NCBI GenBank assembly: GCA_022113835.1
Contig: JAILWY010000030.1
Coordinates: 806,001-870,000 of the forward strand
Length of the DNA stretch: 64,000 nucleotides
From: Atopsyche davidsoni
Taxonomy: Eukaryota > Arthropoda > Insecta > Trichoptera > Hydrobiosidae
Direction: 5' to 3'
The notes beneath the pieces are model-generated. The model was not told the origin of the DNA. It searched no databases and saw nothing but the letters and a program-made list of their open reading frames with translations. Of this stretch, positions 1-13,166 are shown piece after piece. Both the position numbers and the translations under genes were made by a program. How positions within the stretch are numbered: the first letter of the stretch is position 1; the number at the start of each line of letters is the position of its first letter.

Positions 1-3000
1 TGAATTACCGGGAGTTGGCTTGTGTCCAAAGATTCCGTTGAACATGGCAGGTATTCTGATAGAGCCAGCGATGTCTGACGCCACACCAAACACAGATGCT
101 CCACTCCCAATCAAAGCAGCCTGAAAAAATAAATAAATAATTCACCAGGTATTCGCATATGGAAGCTTTCAATTCTTTATTTAACCAATATGCAAAAACT
201 ATGATGAATAAAAAAAATGGCTTCACTAACTAAAGGTAACAATACTTATTTTATTTTACTTCAATGTTTTCTTATCAACTTCAAGCTAAACTTTAACAAG
301 AAGCATGTCGCAATTGAAATGTATTAATTACCAAATAAAGATTAATGGCAATATCTCTTTTTTAGGATAGTTTAATGTTAAATTATTTTAATTCCCTTTG
401 TAAATTAAAAAACTTCTTTATATATTAATATAATGTAATTTTTAAAAGAAAGTTCTCTATTTTAAAACGATATTAACAGAATCTAAAATTCCAGACTTTT
501 CCCAATTTATTTCATTTACCTTAAAAAACAAAATATCTGATATATAAAAAGTTTGTGTTCAAACTTGTTTATAACAGTATAAAAATTTCAAAATTGAAGA
601 GTTATTGATATGATAAATTTATTTAGGTTCTTTTATTAAGGAGTTTTTAACAGTTGGATTGAATAATGAAATCTCCATACCTCTCCTCCTGAAGAACCTC
701 CGCTGGTTCTTTGCGGGCAATAAGGGTTGCTGGTGCGTCCCGTGACGAAGTTAGTGGTCTCCCAACTGAGGCAAAGCTCCGGGGTATTGCTGACAAGGAG
801 CGGCACCGCCCCAGAGGAGCGCATGAGAGCCACCGCGTGCCCATCCTGAGCAGCCTTCTCTCCCACACGCGGCAGGGACCCCACACACTGGGACAAACCT
901 TAAACAATAAAAAATGCTTTGTTTTATTACATACTTATTATAAAGTTTTACAGTATTTTTGTTAATTTACTTTGTTTAGTTCAGCACATATGTTCAGTTA
1001 TAAAAAAACAGTTGTGAGATTTGAAACAAGATGAGAACAATTCATGTAGTAAATCGTTTTAAGACTGTCTTTACACAAGACTAGAGTGATCGGAAACTGT
1101 AAATGAAAATGCAGCATAACACCCAAGAACAAAGCAACTCTAATAATAATTCCTACCTAAATCTACAAAGATATTTAACACATTCAGTCTTTTATTATAT
1201 TTCCAATTATACTACATTTTAGAAAGTGAGAGAAAGATTAAGTTACTAGGTCACAAAGGCCCAGAAATGTGAATTCAAAATCAATTGATAATTGTAAAAG
1301 TGATTGATAATTACCTCTGATAGCACAGCTTTCCTTGACCGTGATGGGAACCCCAAGGAAGGGAGTGTCTTTGGCGATCTGCTTCAGGGCCACTTCATCC
1401 GTGCACTTCTCGAGCAGCCTGTCCACCTTCTTGGCCTCTTCGATGGCCTGAGCGAACCTCTCTTCCACCACGGCATTGATGATGGGATTTACGGCCTTGA
1501 TACGATTGATAAAGGTTTCCACTAAGCACTGACTTGTGACCTGAAATAGTTGCAAATTCATGAATTAGACCTTTCAATATTCAAATCAGCCATTAGCAGG
1601 CATCTTCAGGGTTTATTTATATTTGATTTTCTATTTAAGAATTTCCTGTTATTTTCTTTGCAAAATAAAACAAAGGATAGGGGTGTAAGGAATTAGATAC
1701 AGTTGAATTCTACTAATCCTCCTTATCTATCGATTTCCACTTTCGTTCCTCAACTCAAGATGTCCCTAAAACTCAAACTAATATAGATTGTTTGTAATTT
1801 TTTTGTATACAAAATGGCAAATGCGGAAGACATAACAAGTCCGGTAAAGTCGCTTTTATATATATAATTTCCCTTATCATATGTGTTTATTTGACTCGTT
1901 TAGTAATCAGTTGAAATATTTGATTCCCATGAAACAGTCAATTCAAAAGTCAAAAGACTAAATTTCCAGGCGTAGAGTGGTGCAACATAAGACATGCATA
2001 GGAACCGGTATTTTATCAGTTCCCATGTCCAGGTGAAGAATCAATTTATTATTTTTATTTGGCATATAGAATACAATACTTTTTTATGAGTATATTTCAA
2101 TTTTCGAAAATGGATGGTATTGTAAAAATAGCTAAGTAACCAGTGAATAGATTCAACGACATACTGTATACTATACAAATAGTAGTGCATATATTTGGCA
2201 GTCTGTAAATTGAGTTACAATCGAAAGTGACAGGTGAACAATTGCAACCGTTGTGATTGATGTAGGCCAATCGCAGAGATAATTCAATTTAAATTAGAGA
2301 CCAGGCAAATGCTAACACTGGTGGTTAGCTACTATATCGTAACAAGACTACTGCGAATTGTGTAAATTTTACATAACATTATTCAAAATAATGTTACACA
2401 TACACTTCTCTAGCATATAACCATTGCATCTCTCATGCTTTAACCATTTACTGGTAGACTTAAGAAATTGTCTAAAAACTGCAACAGTTATATGGTTGCA
2501 TCCAGAAAGACTGCAGTTTAAGTAAAAATTTAAATAATGTATTTGACTTTTAGTACATTTCTTTTTCTTATTTTTAATTTAATATTATAAATCATTGAAA
2601 TATTTCAATACCCGGATTTCGCCCTAAATCAAAGTGGATTCCAGTACTTACTGCTAAAGATCAAAGGATGAAAAATACAAACAGAAACTCACACTACAAT
2701 GTCAACAGTAAGTAATCCAGTAGTAATAATCAATAGACATTCATTAAAATAAGTAGTCAATCAACAGGCACTGGCCGCAAGGCTTGCGTTATACCATATA
2801 TGATATAAGCATGACACTTGTAGCTCACAAGTAGCTAGCGTCATCTTCAATCTTAATTTATAACTCAATGAAAAGTCACTGAAATAAATAATAAATATGG
2901 AAAAATAAAATAATCACCTCACATGAACATTATTAGAGGTTGAAATAAAAAAAAACACTATTGTATAGTACACACTAAGAACTATGCACAAATAAGCACA

Positions 3001-3427
3001 TGTTTTTCTCACTACTTTTTGTTAATTTATTTATATTTGATGCATGTTTTTTTCTAATGTACCATTTATCCAAAGAATGTTTGAGGTAAACCAAAATGTT
3101 TATCACATATAAATGAGGATAAACAAAAAGTGTTGGTCCGATAATTATAAAAATAAATTCTTAATTCGTCACGACATTGAAATTCCAGTAATTTTTTTTT
3201 AAGTCTAATGAAAATTGTGACAACATGGCTATTTCCTATTCAGAATAAATACTCACATGTTTGTTTCTGACAAGCTCGGCCAGCCTTGTGGCGCTGGTGA
3301 GCAGCAGCGGGTCCTCGATAGGGGGCAGCAAGCCCCCAGACTTCAGGGACAACAGCCAATATACTGGCCGGGAGATGTAGTCCAGCACGAGTAGAATAAA
3401 CCCAACAATTCGTACACCGATTTCCAT
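1..3427 (-). CDS. FAAH2-like amidase, paralogue A (3' end beyond the left edge)
   Basis: Amidase-signature serine hydrolase, the family that hydrolyses fatty-acid amides. Visible exons: 3257-3427, 1315-1540, 681-898 and 1-120 (partial), phases 0, 1, 0, all with GT donors and AG acceptors. The first 245 residues are seen. Residues about 5-27 are hydrophobic (membrane anchor). Catalytic Lys126 lies in GVPITVKES, cis-Ser201 in GGSSGGE and nucleophile Ser225 in DIAGSIRIPA; their spacing (75 and 24 residues) equals that of mammalian FAAH. The ATG at 3427 is one base after an acceptor (TTTCAG), so an upstream exon exists, and a longer N-terminus from exons near 22 kb is conceivable (see findings). 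Exons 5-7 are off the window. The family call is firm; the substrate is unknown. Confidence 0.9.
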
Positions 3428-4243
3428 TCTGAAACAATGAAATATACAATATGTTTACACGCTCACAACAATAAATACATTGGCCACTGAAAACAATACT
3501 AACACTCAAAATAAATCAGTTTTGAATCACCAAGTACATTTAATAGCCTTAGCAGTATAACTTTGAAAGTATATTTAGTTTAGGTACATAAATTGCACAT
3601 TTAATCACTTTTTTTAACATTTAGCATTAACAATAGTAATTTTTTAATAATATAATATTGAGCTGTCAAATATTAACGACCATTTTTGATAACAAGAATT
3701 TCGTATTTAGAAATGGTAATGTAAATACATATTTCTTATGCTCATCAAACAGTTCTGATGTCAAAATTATAACACCTTGGATCACTGTAACGAAACTAGT
3801 ATTTTCTGACATTTAATGACAGGTTTGACACAATATATATATTTACAGTAATATTGTTTTAATTTAAAAGAAAATTTCTCTTCTTGAGATCGGTCATTGT
3901 ATTAAAATTTGATTTGGATAGTAACTATACACAATCAGCAGACAACTGGTATGTGCCGTTCATCTACTGCATAGTCAGGTCAGATTAAGTATTATTTCTA
4001 GACCAACAAAATAATTTCTTAAAATTTTAAAATCCTTTCATTTTAATATAACATTTTCTTCAGGAAATTACAGTAAAATAATATTATACATTAATATGAA
4101 ATATAACGATGTGAGCTGAGGAAGCTTCGCAAAAGCAAAAGCGCTCGCTGCAAAAAATATTAAGATCACACACACCAACAATCGTGCATTTTAAATAATT
4201 AAATATTAGAGTTTTATCAGTAAAAGATAGAAAATCAATAGAA

Positions 4244-5640
4244 ATGCAATTGAGACAGGGCGACGTCCGGGGGGCACGCCTCGCCGACTGGGGGCCCGGG
4301 CCACGCGGCGGGTTCCCAGGGCGTGAATATTTGATGGACCTCCTCCACCCTCCGTCAGCCCGATTATATACATCATGCCGGGAGGTCGGACCCGCGGGAT
4401 CTAATGCAGCGAGAACGATTAATCATTCACGAAACGTTCGTGTACACCGGCTTGGAAGAAGTTGTCAGCAATTATCTGGGTATTCATTTTTCCATAGTTC
4501 GTTTTGCTACATTGAACCGTCCTGTGTGATTCTTTGGGGTTCATGCAACAACAAAAAATATTGTCAATAACTCGCTCGTAGGGCAAGTTGTCAATGGAGT
4601 CCGTGTAATATATTCCGTGTATAGGAAGATTTCAAACAGACGGTAAAGTTATCCGCTGAAACATTCACGGAGTCCCGCCCGAAGAAGTTTTCAGTGATTA
4701 TAGTATAGTTGCAATTTTAAAAATTCACGATGTCGCTGTGCACGGGTACAAACGAGTTAAAAGGAAAGGTGTGTTACCATCTCGAGTTGCGTGTTGGCTT
4801 TACGAACGAAAGACACTGAAATTCGAATAATCTAAGCGAAGAGTGGAATAACCCCACACCGCAACAGGAGAGGGTGGACGAGATGCAATGTGGGTGGTGT
4901 ATTCTCCCATTGGGACTCCTCATTGTTTTCAGTAAACATAAAAGTCACGACGAATCCGAAGCGAAGGTTTTTTTTGTTTTGTTTTGAAAACGCGGCGAAA
5001 CTACTCTCAAAATCTCAGAGTGGCAGACGGTTAGCAGCGGCGAGTTAGTGCCATTAAACTAATTTTAAACCCAACTCCTAGTCCCTTGAAATTAGAAGGC
5101 GGATTGGAATGCTGAAATAGAAAAGATTAATCTGTATGGACAGGTTTCTCCGATAACGAGTAGAAAACCCTAGGCTTATATTTAACAAGAATAACTAAAA
5201 TAAAAGATGGGTCTGCTAACAGGAGTTCGAGGCAATTCGAGGCTCCCAATATTTATAGTAATTGCCGTACCTGACCTTTAAGATTCACCCATCAAGTTAA
5301 ATGATTTCAGGTCTAGGGCCAAAATTTCGCGACGAGCGTGTCAAAATGAAAAGCGATGCAGTGAGTTTCGAAACACCGCATGTAAAACAAAGATAATTTC
5401 AGTTGCAGCGGGTCGACGGGTCACGGGAGACACCTGCAATAATAATGGGTACGGGGAATGCCCTTATCCGAAACAAACTTTAAATCGACCGTCAAATTAT
5501 TCACCTCGGTTCAAATCTCGTCTCTCCCAAAAGGTCGAATGGTGTCGGTCGGGAAAATGACGACTTCATAATTAATATGGGCATTCGCATCGCAAAAGGT
5601 TCCAGCGCCTTCAACCCCTTGAGGTCTTCGAAATTTCCGT
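4244..5640. promoter_or_regulatory. GC-enriched intergenic stretch upstream of paralogue A
   Basis: It begins with a very GC-rich block (4258-4320, including GGGGGCCCGGGCCACGCGGC) and continues as mixed-composition, high-complexity sequence quite unlike the surrounding AT-rich DNA. A 108-codon plus-strand frame starts at 4244, but it has no motif and ends in low-complexity residues. The stretch may be regulatory or old exon/UTR sequence. Confidence 0.3.
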
Positions 5641-5769
5641 ATTGAATTCTCATATAAACGACTCATGGCCAAAAATTATATTCACAATGACGTCACCAGA
5701 CATTATTTATTATTACACATAGCGAATGTATCGCGAGGAAAGGAGTGATGCAACGGAGAAAAATATTTT

Positions 5770-6050
5770 CGCGGAGAAAGAAGAAGTGGGGCCGGTGTTG
5801 CCATAAGTTCAATTAAAAGTTTCAGCGCCTCCGAGTGGGGGGCCAAGTCCCCTGAAAAATCGCCCCCCCGAGGCTTGTATTGAAAAAGGATCCCCCGAGC
5901 GACATAATACGGGCCATATTTCCACTGTCGAGATTCTCCGTTTGAGAGCGCACCTCTTCCGCTGGCACCGACCAGCCGCGCCGGTCCACAAAGGAAAGCT
6001 GATGAGATAAAAACACACTTTTATGCTTGCAAAAGACATTTATCTTTTCC
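5770..6050. promoter_or_regulatory. GC-rich island
   Basis: Contains C-runs and G-runs (GAGTGGGGGGCCAAGTCCCC, AATCGCCCCCCCGAGG) and CCATATTTCC, resembling an SRF-type site. Two overlapping 76-codon minus-strand frames have no recognisable motif and are probably composition artefacts. Confidence 0.3.
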
Positions 6051-6483
6051 ACCCCTTTTAGTTTTTTTATAACATAAAATAATTTTTGTCCGTGAGAATT
6101 TTTTTACAATTTTCAAAGTGTGTGTTTTATCGCTCTAATCATTCCAAAAATTAAAAAAGAATTTGATTTCAATTGAATTTCAAAACAATAATATATTAAT
6201 TAAATAAACACACAAACATTATTTTTATAAAAAATAATAAAATTGAATAATTAATTTATGCCGAAATTCAATTCCGTAGTGTGTTACCGGTTTTTCAATG
6301 ATGTCGACCAGGGTCGAAAGTGGCTATGATAATATTAAAAAAAAAAATTTTCCATGTAGGAATATCTTAAACATTAAAAACATAATATTACATAAAATAT
6401 TAAATCGCAGACGATTCCAAAGGTTCCTATTTAACATGTTGACGTTTTAAAACAGATAAAAGATTCAATTTGTAATAAACTTA

Positions 6484-6485
<2 letters not shown>

Positions 6486-6515
<30 letters not shown>
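6486..6515. repeat. (AT)n microsatellite
   Basis: About fifteen AT units. Confidence 0.9.
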
Positions 6516-6517
<2 letters not shown>

Positions 6518-7181
6518 CGGATTCGATTGCCAGTTTCGATCCCAGACGACCGGTCGTTTTTGTCAATGTCACATCGTGAGTCGCACAAGAGCGCAGTCGA
6601 AAGCAATTGGTAATGAAACTTGCCCTTTAGGCTTGGCTGCAAAGGTCGCGCGATCATTTGGACCACTAGTCTGCCGCATAATTATGTCATTATCAAATAG
6701 TATACTTATTTTTAGGAAAACTTACTGCTTCAGGAATAAAAAAATAACAACGAATCTATGAATATATAAATAAGTAATGTTTTTTAAATATTATAATTTA
6801 ATGCCGTGCTAAAATAGTTAATGCGCAAATTAATAGCGTAAGTTCTAAAAAAAAATAGTGTGTAAATATAATCATTTCATTAATCGTTTTGACAGTTGAC
6901 TTAGAAGAATACTATTAAAAATTACTCATTAGGGAAAACCTCTCGCGTCGAAAACCTCACTAAATCTTTGAATATTAAATTTTTTCTAATATGCCTAAAG
7001 GCTATTTTGACAAAAATAAATATTTTATTATTTACGTGGACCGCAGTCATTTCCAGATCTAGCCCCGATTCGTTGCGACTACCCCGTACCAAGCCAAGTC
7101 GAGTGCGGCGAATCTACGATTGAAGCTTTATTTGATTTATTAAAAAAAAATATTTTTGTGAAACATATACCATAAAGCTGC

Positions 7182-7260
7182 CTACACGCGTCGCAACACA
7201 ACCAACAACTTTTTTTTTTCTAATCACAATTTGTTGTCGGTTGTGCCGCGACGGGTTTAG
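7182..7260. mobile_element. Small MITE-like hairpin
   Basis: Terminal inverted repeats of 28 bases with 23 matches, beginning CTACACGCGTCGC on the left and (reversed) CTAAACCCGTCGC on the right, separated by about 23 bases. A related sequence without clear ends is near 10050-10155, and another copy is at 62811-62944. Confidence 0.5.
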
Positions 7261-9399
7261 AGCGTTTTATACTAAAGTTTGTATCATTGCATCCGGCGTG
7301 CCTTATGATTTTTTTTATATCTTCGGTGCACCGGAGTGACAATGAATTAGTATAGTGATAATAATATGTCTTGATTAATTGTAGTTTTTCAAGCCGAAAG
7401 ATAACCTTTTTATCACAATTAGATAATACGCACCGACAACAGGATCTTTGAGTTATTTTTCACATGTTATCGACGTGCGATAAGCGCATCCTCAAACTCA
7501 TTAGAGACCTCCATCCGACCAGCGAAAATTCACAATATATATTCAATGCTTGATGACGACGGGGTCTCGGGTTCTAATCCGGTTTGAGCAATATATTTCT
7601 TTTGAATCGTAAATTGCATACAATCTAAGGCTAATGTAAATTCCGCACACAGTCACAAAGTATCTCTGCTTTGTCATCTATGAAACTTATAAATTAAAAC
7701 AGCAAAACCACAGAAGAAACATTCTAAGATAAATTCTTATCCAAACGTAGCATGAAATTTGTACATAAAGATTCTGTTTATTAAAATGCATATGGTTTTT
7801 TTTTATTATGTGTAAACTTACTGTAATTTTTATCAATTTCACTCTTTGGATTCCTAAGCAATTAACAGCCCATTTTTTTTGCAAAAACCAAGTGTCATAG
7901 ATGATCTTCATGGATATATGTTTTTGCTTGCACCACCTCCCGGTGACGCAATATGGACCCGTTAACATTTAAACTGGAATATTTTGCAACTTACAGACGC
8001 GAATTATTATCGAAGCTACTCAAATGACCTTCCGAATTGTATGTTTCAAAATTAACACTGAAATTGGCTGTTTGATAGCTTACCAGTGGCAGGTATTAGA
8101 ATTATTTGCTTTATTTAAACAGCATCACAGCAATCCGATTATATTAAAAAGTTCCATTTGCACATGGGAAGCCCGGGATGAAAAGCAAATTTAGCAAGTC
8201 TTCAGGAAATCTTTAGGGTTTCCCCCCCTCGTCGCTCCTTCTTCTTGAGAAAAAAAAATATTCATAGTATTTAATTTGAACCAATCAAAGGGTTCGTGAT
8301 GCCGAATTTAAAAAAAAACTCTCGCATAGAGAAATGTTACATGCAAGTAAAGTCAACGTAACTTGTCCATAATGAGTGTTTACCTATGGAAAATCAGGTA
8401 CATGCTATAAAATCTCAAGCGGCCTACGTATTATACAATAAAAAGATAGTACAGACTGGTCTACCCTGACCGATGCTGAAATACATACGACATCTATAAA
8501 CAATGAATAAATTAACTTTCCAGGTCTTCCGATTTGATTAACACGGGTTATGACACGCGCAGCTGATCAAAGATCCTCCGATACGTTAAAAATCAAGATG
8601 AAAAGGACAGATTTCACTAATAGCACTACACCAAATCTACTATAGATTTACTAATTTTTTCCACTGTCGTATTTTAAAATCTACATATTTGATGAATTAT
8701 TTTATTTTATGTCACCGCAGCCTAATTATGCGATTAGAAAATAAGTCAGAGTGGGATGAGTTGAATGGTACATTCAACACGTAATACATGCAACTGCAGG
8801 TTGAGCATTCTAATATGCAGCACACTACAGCTCACACTACTACTCGCATCACAAAAAAATGGAATATTCTCTTAACAGTACGAATTTAATTCAATCTTTT
8901 TTTTTTACTGGCAAATCTACATCTTTTTGACATTGGCCTGATAAATTATGGAAATTTAAAACCAAACTATACAATTAAAATAAGACATTTAAATAGACTG
9001 AAAAAACGAAAAGTGTATTTTTTTTTTGACAAAATGAATTATATGTTTAATTTGAAAATTTATTTCCTTTATCAACGATTTCTTTAGTTTTGAAGGACGC
9101 TGTATTTTGACGCTGGCGAGAGAAAGTAACTCAAACGCCACATAAATATTTAAATACACAAATATAACCGAGACTGCGATTTTTTTTAAAAATACTAAAT
9201 TTCTGGACTGCGAAATGATCGGGGCGCCTGCACTGTCTTCAGCAGACCATTATTTGTGCATGTCAAGTGCATAAAATAGATACACACAATTAACCCTAAT
9301 GGTTTTATTTATAGAAACAAGTGCCTAGTTGCAATATTTTAAAGCAATTTGTAGATCGATTGTCAGCTGTGTAGCGACATATGTCTTCTTCTCATAATT
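7261..9399. other. Intergenic DNA without recognisable gene
   Basis: AT-rich. A B-box-like GGGTTCTAATCCGG near 7570 hints at an old SINE. The 93-codon minus frame at 7687-7968 has no motif. Nothing else seen. Confidence 0.5.
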
Positions 9400-9647
9400 T
9401 CTTCGAACATATTACATTCCTCGCACTTTCTATATCCAGCCACTGGCGCAAATTCCACATCCACGTGAACTTCCTTTCCAGATTTTTCCTTGGACAATCA
9501 GCTGGAGGATGCCATACTTATTGTCATACATATTTCGCTTATACTACAACGGCAAGAGTTTCTTTTCTTTGCCCATTTGTGACGCGGTCAACCCACGGTA
9601 TCTTAAGGATTCTCATATGCAGCCACATTTCTGCCGCCTCAATTCTT
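9400..9647 (-). pseudogene. LINE reverse-transcriptase C-terminal remnant, downstream half
   Basis: The minus strand reads RIEAAEMWLHMRILKIPWVD and then, with stops and shifts, the ending typical of non-LTR polymerases (LQLIVQGKIW). These match the region after the catalytic domain of many animal LINEs (AFEMW..RRIL.I.W.DRV). Its upstream half lies at 9982-10090, separated by a later insertion. Confidence 0.65.
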
Positions 9648-9981
9648 GTGTATCTATTTTATGGATCGGTCAATCAGATGCGTATTTATTACCCATTACG
9701 GGTTTATTATATTATTACTAAAATATCATCGTGATTTGTGTGGGATTTGAACCCACATCTCCTGGTTTACATGACCGGTGTACGAACCCTTGTAATTTGA
9801 TTGGCCTGGGCACATTGATTCACATGTAGAGTATGATTGTTAAAAATTCTCGATAAACGGAAGTGATTCGTCAGTACAAGGGTTAGTGATGTGGGTTCAA
9901 ATCCCACACAAATCACGATGATATTTTTCTGAGAGTTTCTTTAAATCATCTTCTATATATGAACTAATGTGCCTAATCATA
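9648..9981. mobile_element. tRNA-related composite SINE-like insertion
   Basis: A 334-base insertion splits the LINE remnant and is bounded by 12-bp direct repeats GCCTCAATTCTT (9636-9647, 9982-9993). Inside, a perfect 39-bp inverted repeat (9721-9759 and 9888-9926) contains the pol III B box GGTTCAAATCC in both orientations. The minus-strand copy also preserves an anticodon-arm-like CCGGTCATGTAAACC, most like tRNA-Thr(UGU). The tail (GATGATATTTTTCTGAGAG...) recurs near 59.5 kb. Neither copy folds as a complete tRNA. Confidence 0.65.
9721..9926. repeat. Perfect 39-bp inverted repeat with B-box arms
   Basis: Arms at 9721-9759 and 9888-9926 are identical when one is reversed, over all 39 positions, with a 128-base spacer. 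Confidence 0.85.
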
Positions 9982-10090
9982 GCCTCAATTCTTCGCATAG
10001 TAGCTGTTTTGAGTGTCGAAGCTTCGACTCCATAAAAGACAGTCCTCTGGACACGTTGCTGCACAGCTGACAGCCGACCGATAAATTGCA
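9982..10090 (-). pseudogene. LINE reverse-transcriptase remnant, upstream half
   Basis: The minus strand reads RTVFYGVEASTLKTATMRRI, corresponding to the LLYG.E.WTL block that precedes the RIEA..MW block in LINE polymerases. The two halves meet at the RIEA codons, which are duplicated on both sides of the inserted element. Confidence 0.6.
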
Positions 10091-10134
10091 ACAGAAAATC
10101 GTAATTTTTTTTTTGTTACAATTTGTAATTTGTT

Positions 10135-10340
10135 GTTGCGACTTGTGGTGCCGGAGCCTCCCCCGGCCCCGGGACGCCCCGCCATTGTGCTCGCGGGCAC
10201 CCGGCGGCGGCGATCATTGGCGAATAAAGGCCCGACCGTCGCCGCGGGCCCGGAATAATGGAGTCGCCTTGGAGGAGATTGGCGCGATCGCTCGCCACAG
10301 ACGCGGTGACAGAGCACGAGGACATGAGGCAGATATTTGT
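10135..10340. promoter_or_regulatory. GC-rich island
   Basis: The most GC-rich 200 bases of the window (for example CCCCCGGCCCCGGGACGCCC). Three overlapping frames (69, 88 and 120 codons on two strands) are open mainly because AT-rich stops are rare here. None shows a domain. Possible CpG-rich regulatory element. Confidence 0.3.
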
Positions 10341-10349
10341 TCATCATCT

Positions 10350-12968
10350 TAAATTAATTACACACGAAACCTTGTTATATATACTATGTGTCGATGCCGC
10401 GATGATAAAATATAAAAAAAAGCGTTAGAATATGAGGTCGGTGTTGACACACGCAAGTCCGAGTTTGGCAACCTGGCAAAACGTGAGGTTTCAACCAAAC
10501 GATGCGATCGTTCTAATTGTACTGTTTAAAACGATTTTGGTGCATTACCTGGGTACCTGTGGAGTAGACACCCAAATCTAGGATAATCCGAAAAAGGATC
10601 TGTTAGCCTCAAGCAAGAGTAGTACGAAGCGTTCAGAGGTAATTGCGGATGTGTCCCACTTGATACGCCTCCCGTATTTGCCTTGTTGTATACAGAGAAA
10701 ATCACCAAAAACCTACATCTTTAGGAAAAAAAAGAAATCTAATCTCAGGAATAATTTAGAAGAAATTATGTGTTCAGTTTGATACATCTCTTGTCATTTC
10801 CGAAATAAATTATATAGAAGAAAATTTACAGAAAACCTGCATCAGATAAGGTTTTCTTACCTGAATATTTTTCCTCGATTTAACCCCAAAATGTATATTT
10901 TTTTCAGAAAAGAAACACCGAAAGACTTCTCGGTACAGCCTTCGGGTGCTCTACGATGACGCTGTATGATATAACAGTCCCACTCGAAGACATGGCTATA
11001 AATATTTGTATACGATGAGCGGCTTACGAGTCGTTTTATAATCCCGTATTTGCACAAAACAAACATAACAATGACACGCTGACCTCTGAAAATTGAAGTA
11101 TAATAAATAGTCAACATTGTAAAAGTTATTAATAGTTAAAAAATATTATTAGTGATTATGCACGTCAACGTCAAACTTCAATAGATTCAAAGTACCAACA
11201 TGTGCATTCGTGAGATTATAGAACCCTGGAGTCGGGGAGACGTGATGTGTGGACTGCAGTGGGCAGAGGCCGCAGCATCTGTGGCATATCCAACTGCAGG
11301 AGTCAGGTCTACCATTAAAATGTTGTAAAAATATTTCAATAAAGATGGCACCATATAATTACAAAATTGCATATTATGTATTTTTATACATAACATGCGA
11401 CCATATGATGATATATACATACTATGAAGTCAATTACTTGTGGATCCAATGTCAACGATCTATGACCTGATCAAATTGTTGGAATAAATCAATTTTAATA
11501 TTGAGTGTAATGATTGAGACCGTAATGCCATATGGCATGAAACAAGCAACAAGTTTATATCCACACAAGCAAGAAAGAATTTCTTGGCATAATTTTTTTA
11601 TAAATATAAACATGCACATTTAAGCAAATTCATATTATTTTCATGCGAATTGCATGCTATCCACGTATAATCAACATAATTTATTAAATTTAATTTTTTT
11701 TCTGGTAGTTTGGGTTTTATGCCACTGGTGTGTGTAGGATCAAGAGGAAATTAGGAATCAATGTAATTTTGCGTAGCATCTTTATCGAAATGTTTTTATA
11801 ATACTTGGTTGGTTTTTATACTTTATGGTTGGTTCTCCTCTAAGCCTTACAGGTAAATAAATACAAATTAATGTGTCACATGTAAAAAAATATCCAAAGG
11901 TTTAAAAAAAACCTCTGCAGTGGGAGTTAGACGTACGGAAAAAAACATCAAAAAAATATACATATTTTGATAATTATTTAATTAAATATTGGTGGGGAAA
12001 AGATAGTAAATAACAGGAAAAGACGATACTTTATAATTTTTTTTTTTTATATTTTAAATTAATAAATGTTTGATTTTTATTAATATATTTACTTCAATTA
12101 TAAAATATACTGGTATTGAAGCCTTATTTTCGTAGATTCATAAAATATTATTTATATTGCATACTATTAACAGGAAAATTCCTCTATAATTTGTGATATA
12201 TTCTATGAATAAATTTTTCAAGGACGTATATAAAAATGATATTCGCAGATTATAAAAAAAAAAAAAATTGATAGAAATTATAAAAAAAAACTGACTGATT
12301 ATTGAACTTAAAACAAGAATTTAAATTATTACAAGCTAAGCAAGCGATGTTTTCCGTGTTTATTGTTAATATTAACATTTCGCATTTGACGTCGTGTCAA
12401 ACAAAGGTGACACTGCCCAAGAGGCAGGTTTTTATCTCGATGAAATGGAGAATCTTCACCGGGAAGGTGCAAGCACTTCGCACCTGGTCACGACACAAGT
12501 TCAAAACCGAATAGAGAGATATTGCATTCAGACGAAGTGCATTGACTTATTAAATTACCCGTGAGGAGTGATGAATTTTAGCGTGCAAGTGTTAAATAAT
12601 TTACAAAGTCATCTCAAGTGCATTAAATGCAGAATGATATCGATTTTTTGTAATTTTTACATCTTACATAGATTAGCGACCAGTGTACTACTACAGCATC
12701 AGCCGATTATAATTTAACAGTAGAAACAAGAAGAACAGCATTAAAAAATTATATTAATCCGATTTCAAAGAGTATCTATCTTTACAAAGAAAAATGAAAG
12801 TCATCGCAGTAGAGTGATAACCTAATTAGTAAGGGACATTTTGAGTACAATAAATATCGATTAACAATATGTTTATTGATTACAAGTGATAGGACGACAC
12901 GTGAAAGTGACAGTGCACTCGTTTAAAATTTAAAAAATATATATAGTACATGTGGGTTTTTTTGAACT
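10350..12968. other. Intergenic DNA without recognisable gene
   Basis: AT-rich with poly-A/T tracts. A good minus-strand donor (ATTCAG|GTAAGA at 10861) ends an 86-codon frame with no recognisable domain; it could belong to a leader exon of paralogue A, but I see no matching start. Confidence 0.4.
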
Positions 12969-13166
12969 TATCGATAGCATAATTTAGATAACGTTCGGAT
13001 AAAAAATTAGAAATCCAATCACGATGAATTTTCAATAAATAATAGTTCATAGTACACGGGTTTAACTACCTGTTGGAACAAAAGCAAAATTAGATTTTCC
13101 TTATCTGAGAATTCTGTATTAATTATCAACATGTGCCTATCAACTCACATTGTTTATTGTACGTAG
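12969..13166 (+). repeat. Dispersed duplicate block, copy 1
   Basis: Blocks CGATAGCATAATTTAGATA, AGCAAAATTAGATTTTC and AATTATCAACATGTGCC reappear in order and closer together at 14730-14830. Confidence 0.5.

Noticed and set aside
636..965. Three overlapping open frames around 0.65-0.97 kb
   Set aside because: Only the frame through GGSSGGE is real (exon 3 of paralogue A); the others are out-of-frame or antisense readings of it.
4244..4570. 108-codon frame in GC-rich DNA
   Set aside because: High GC reduces stop codons; the sequence has no motif and frames on both strands are similarly open.
7550..7590. B-box-like GGGTTCTAATCCGG
   Set aside because: Isolated; no A box or element boundaries seen.
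9381..9734. 117-codon plus-strand frame
   Set aside because: It is the antisense of the LINE reverse-transcriptase remnant and the SINE-like insertion.
9888..9918. Possible tRNA gene (GGTTCAAATCC T-arm)
   Set aside because: Only T-arm and part of an anticodon arm remain; no acceptor pairing, and it lies in a mobile insertion.
9985..10347. Overlapping 69-120 codon frames on both strands at the 10.2-kb island
   Set aside because: Mutually overlapping and composition-driven; part is the LINE remnant read in another frame.
10857..11117. 86-codon minus frame ending at a good donor
   Set aside because: No domain, and no identified acceptor or start; mentioned only as a possible leader exon.
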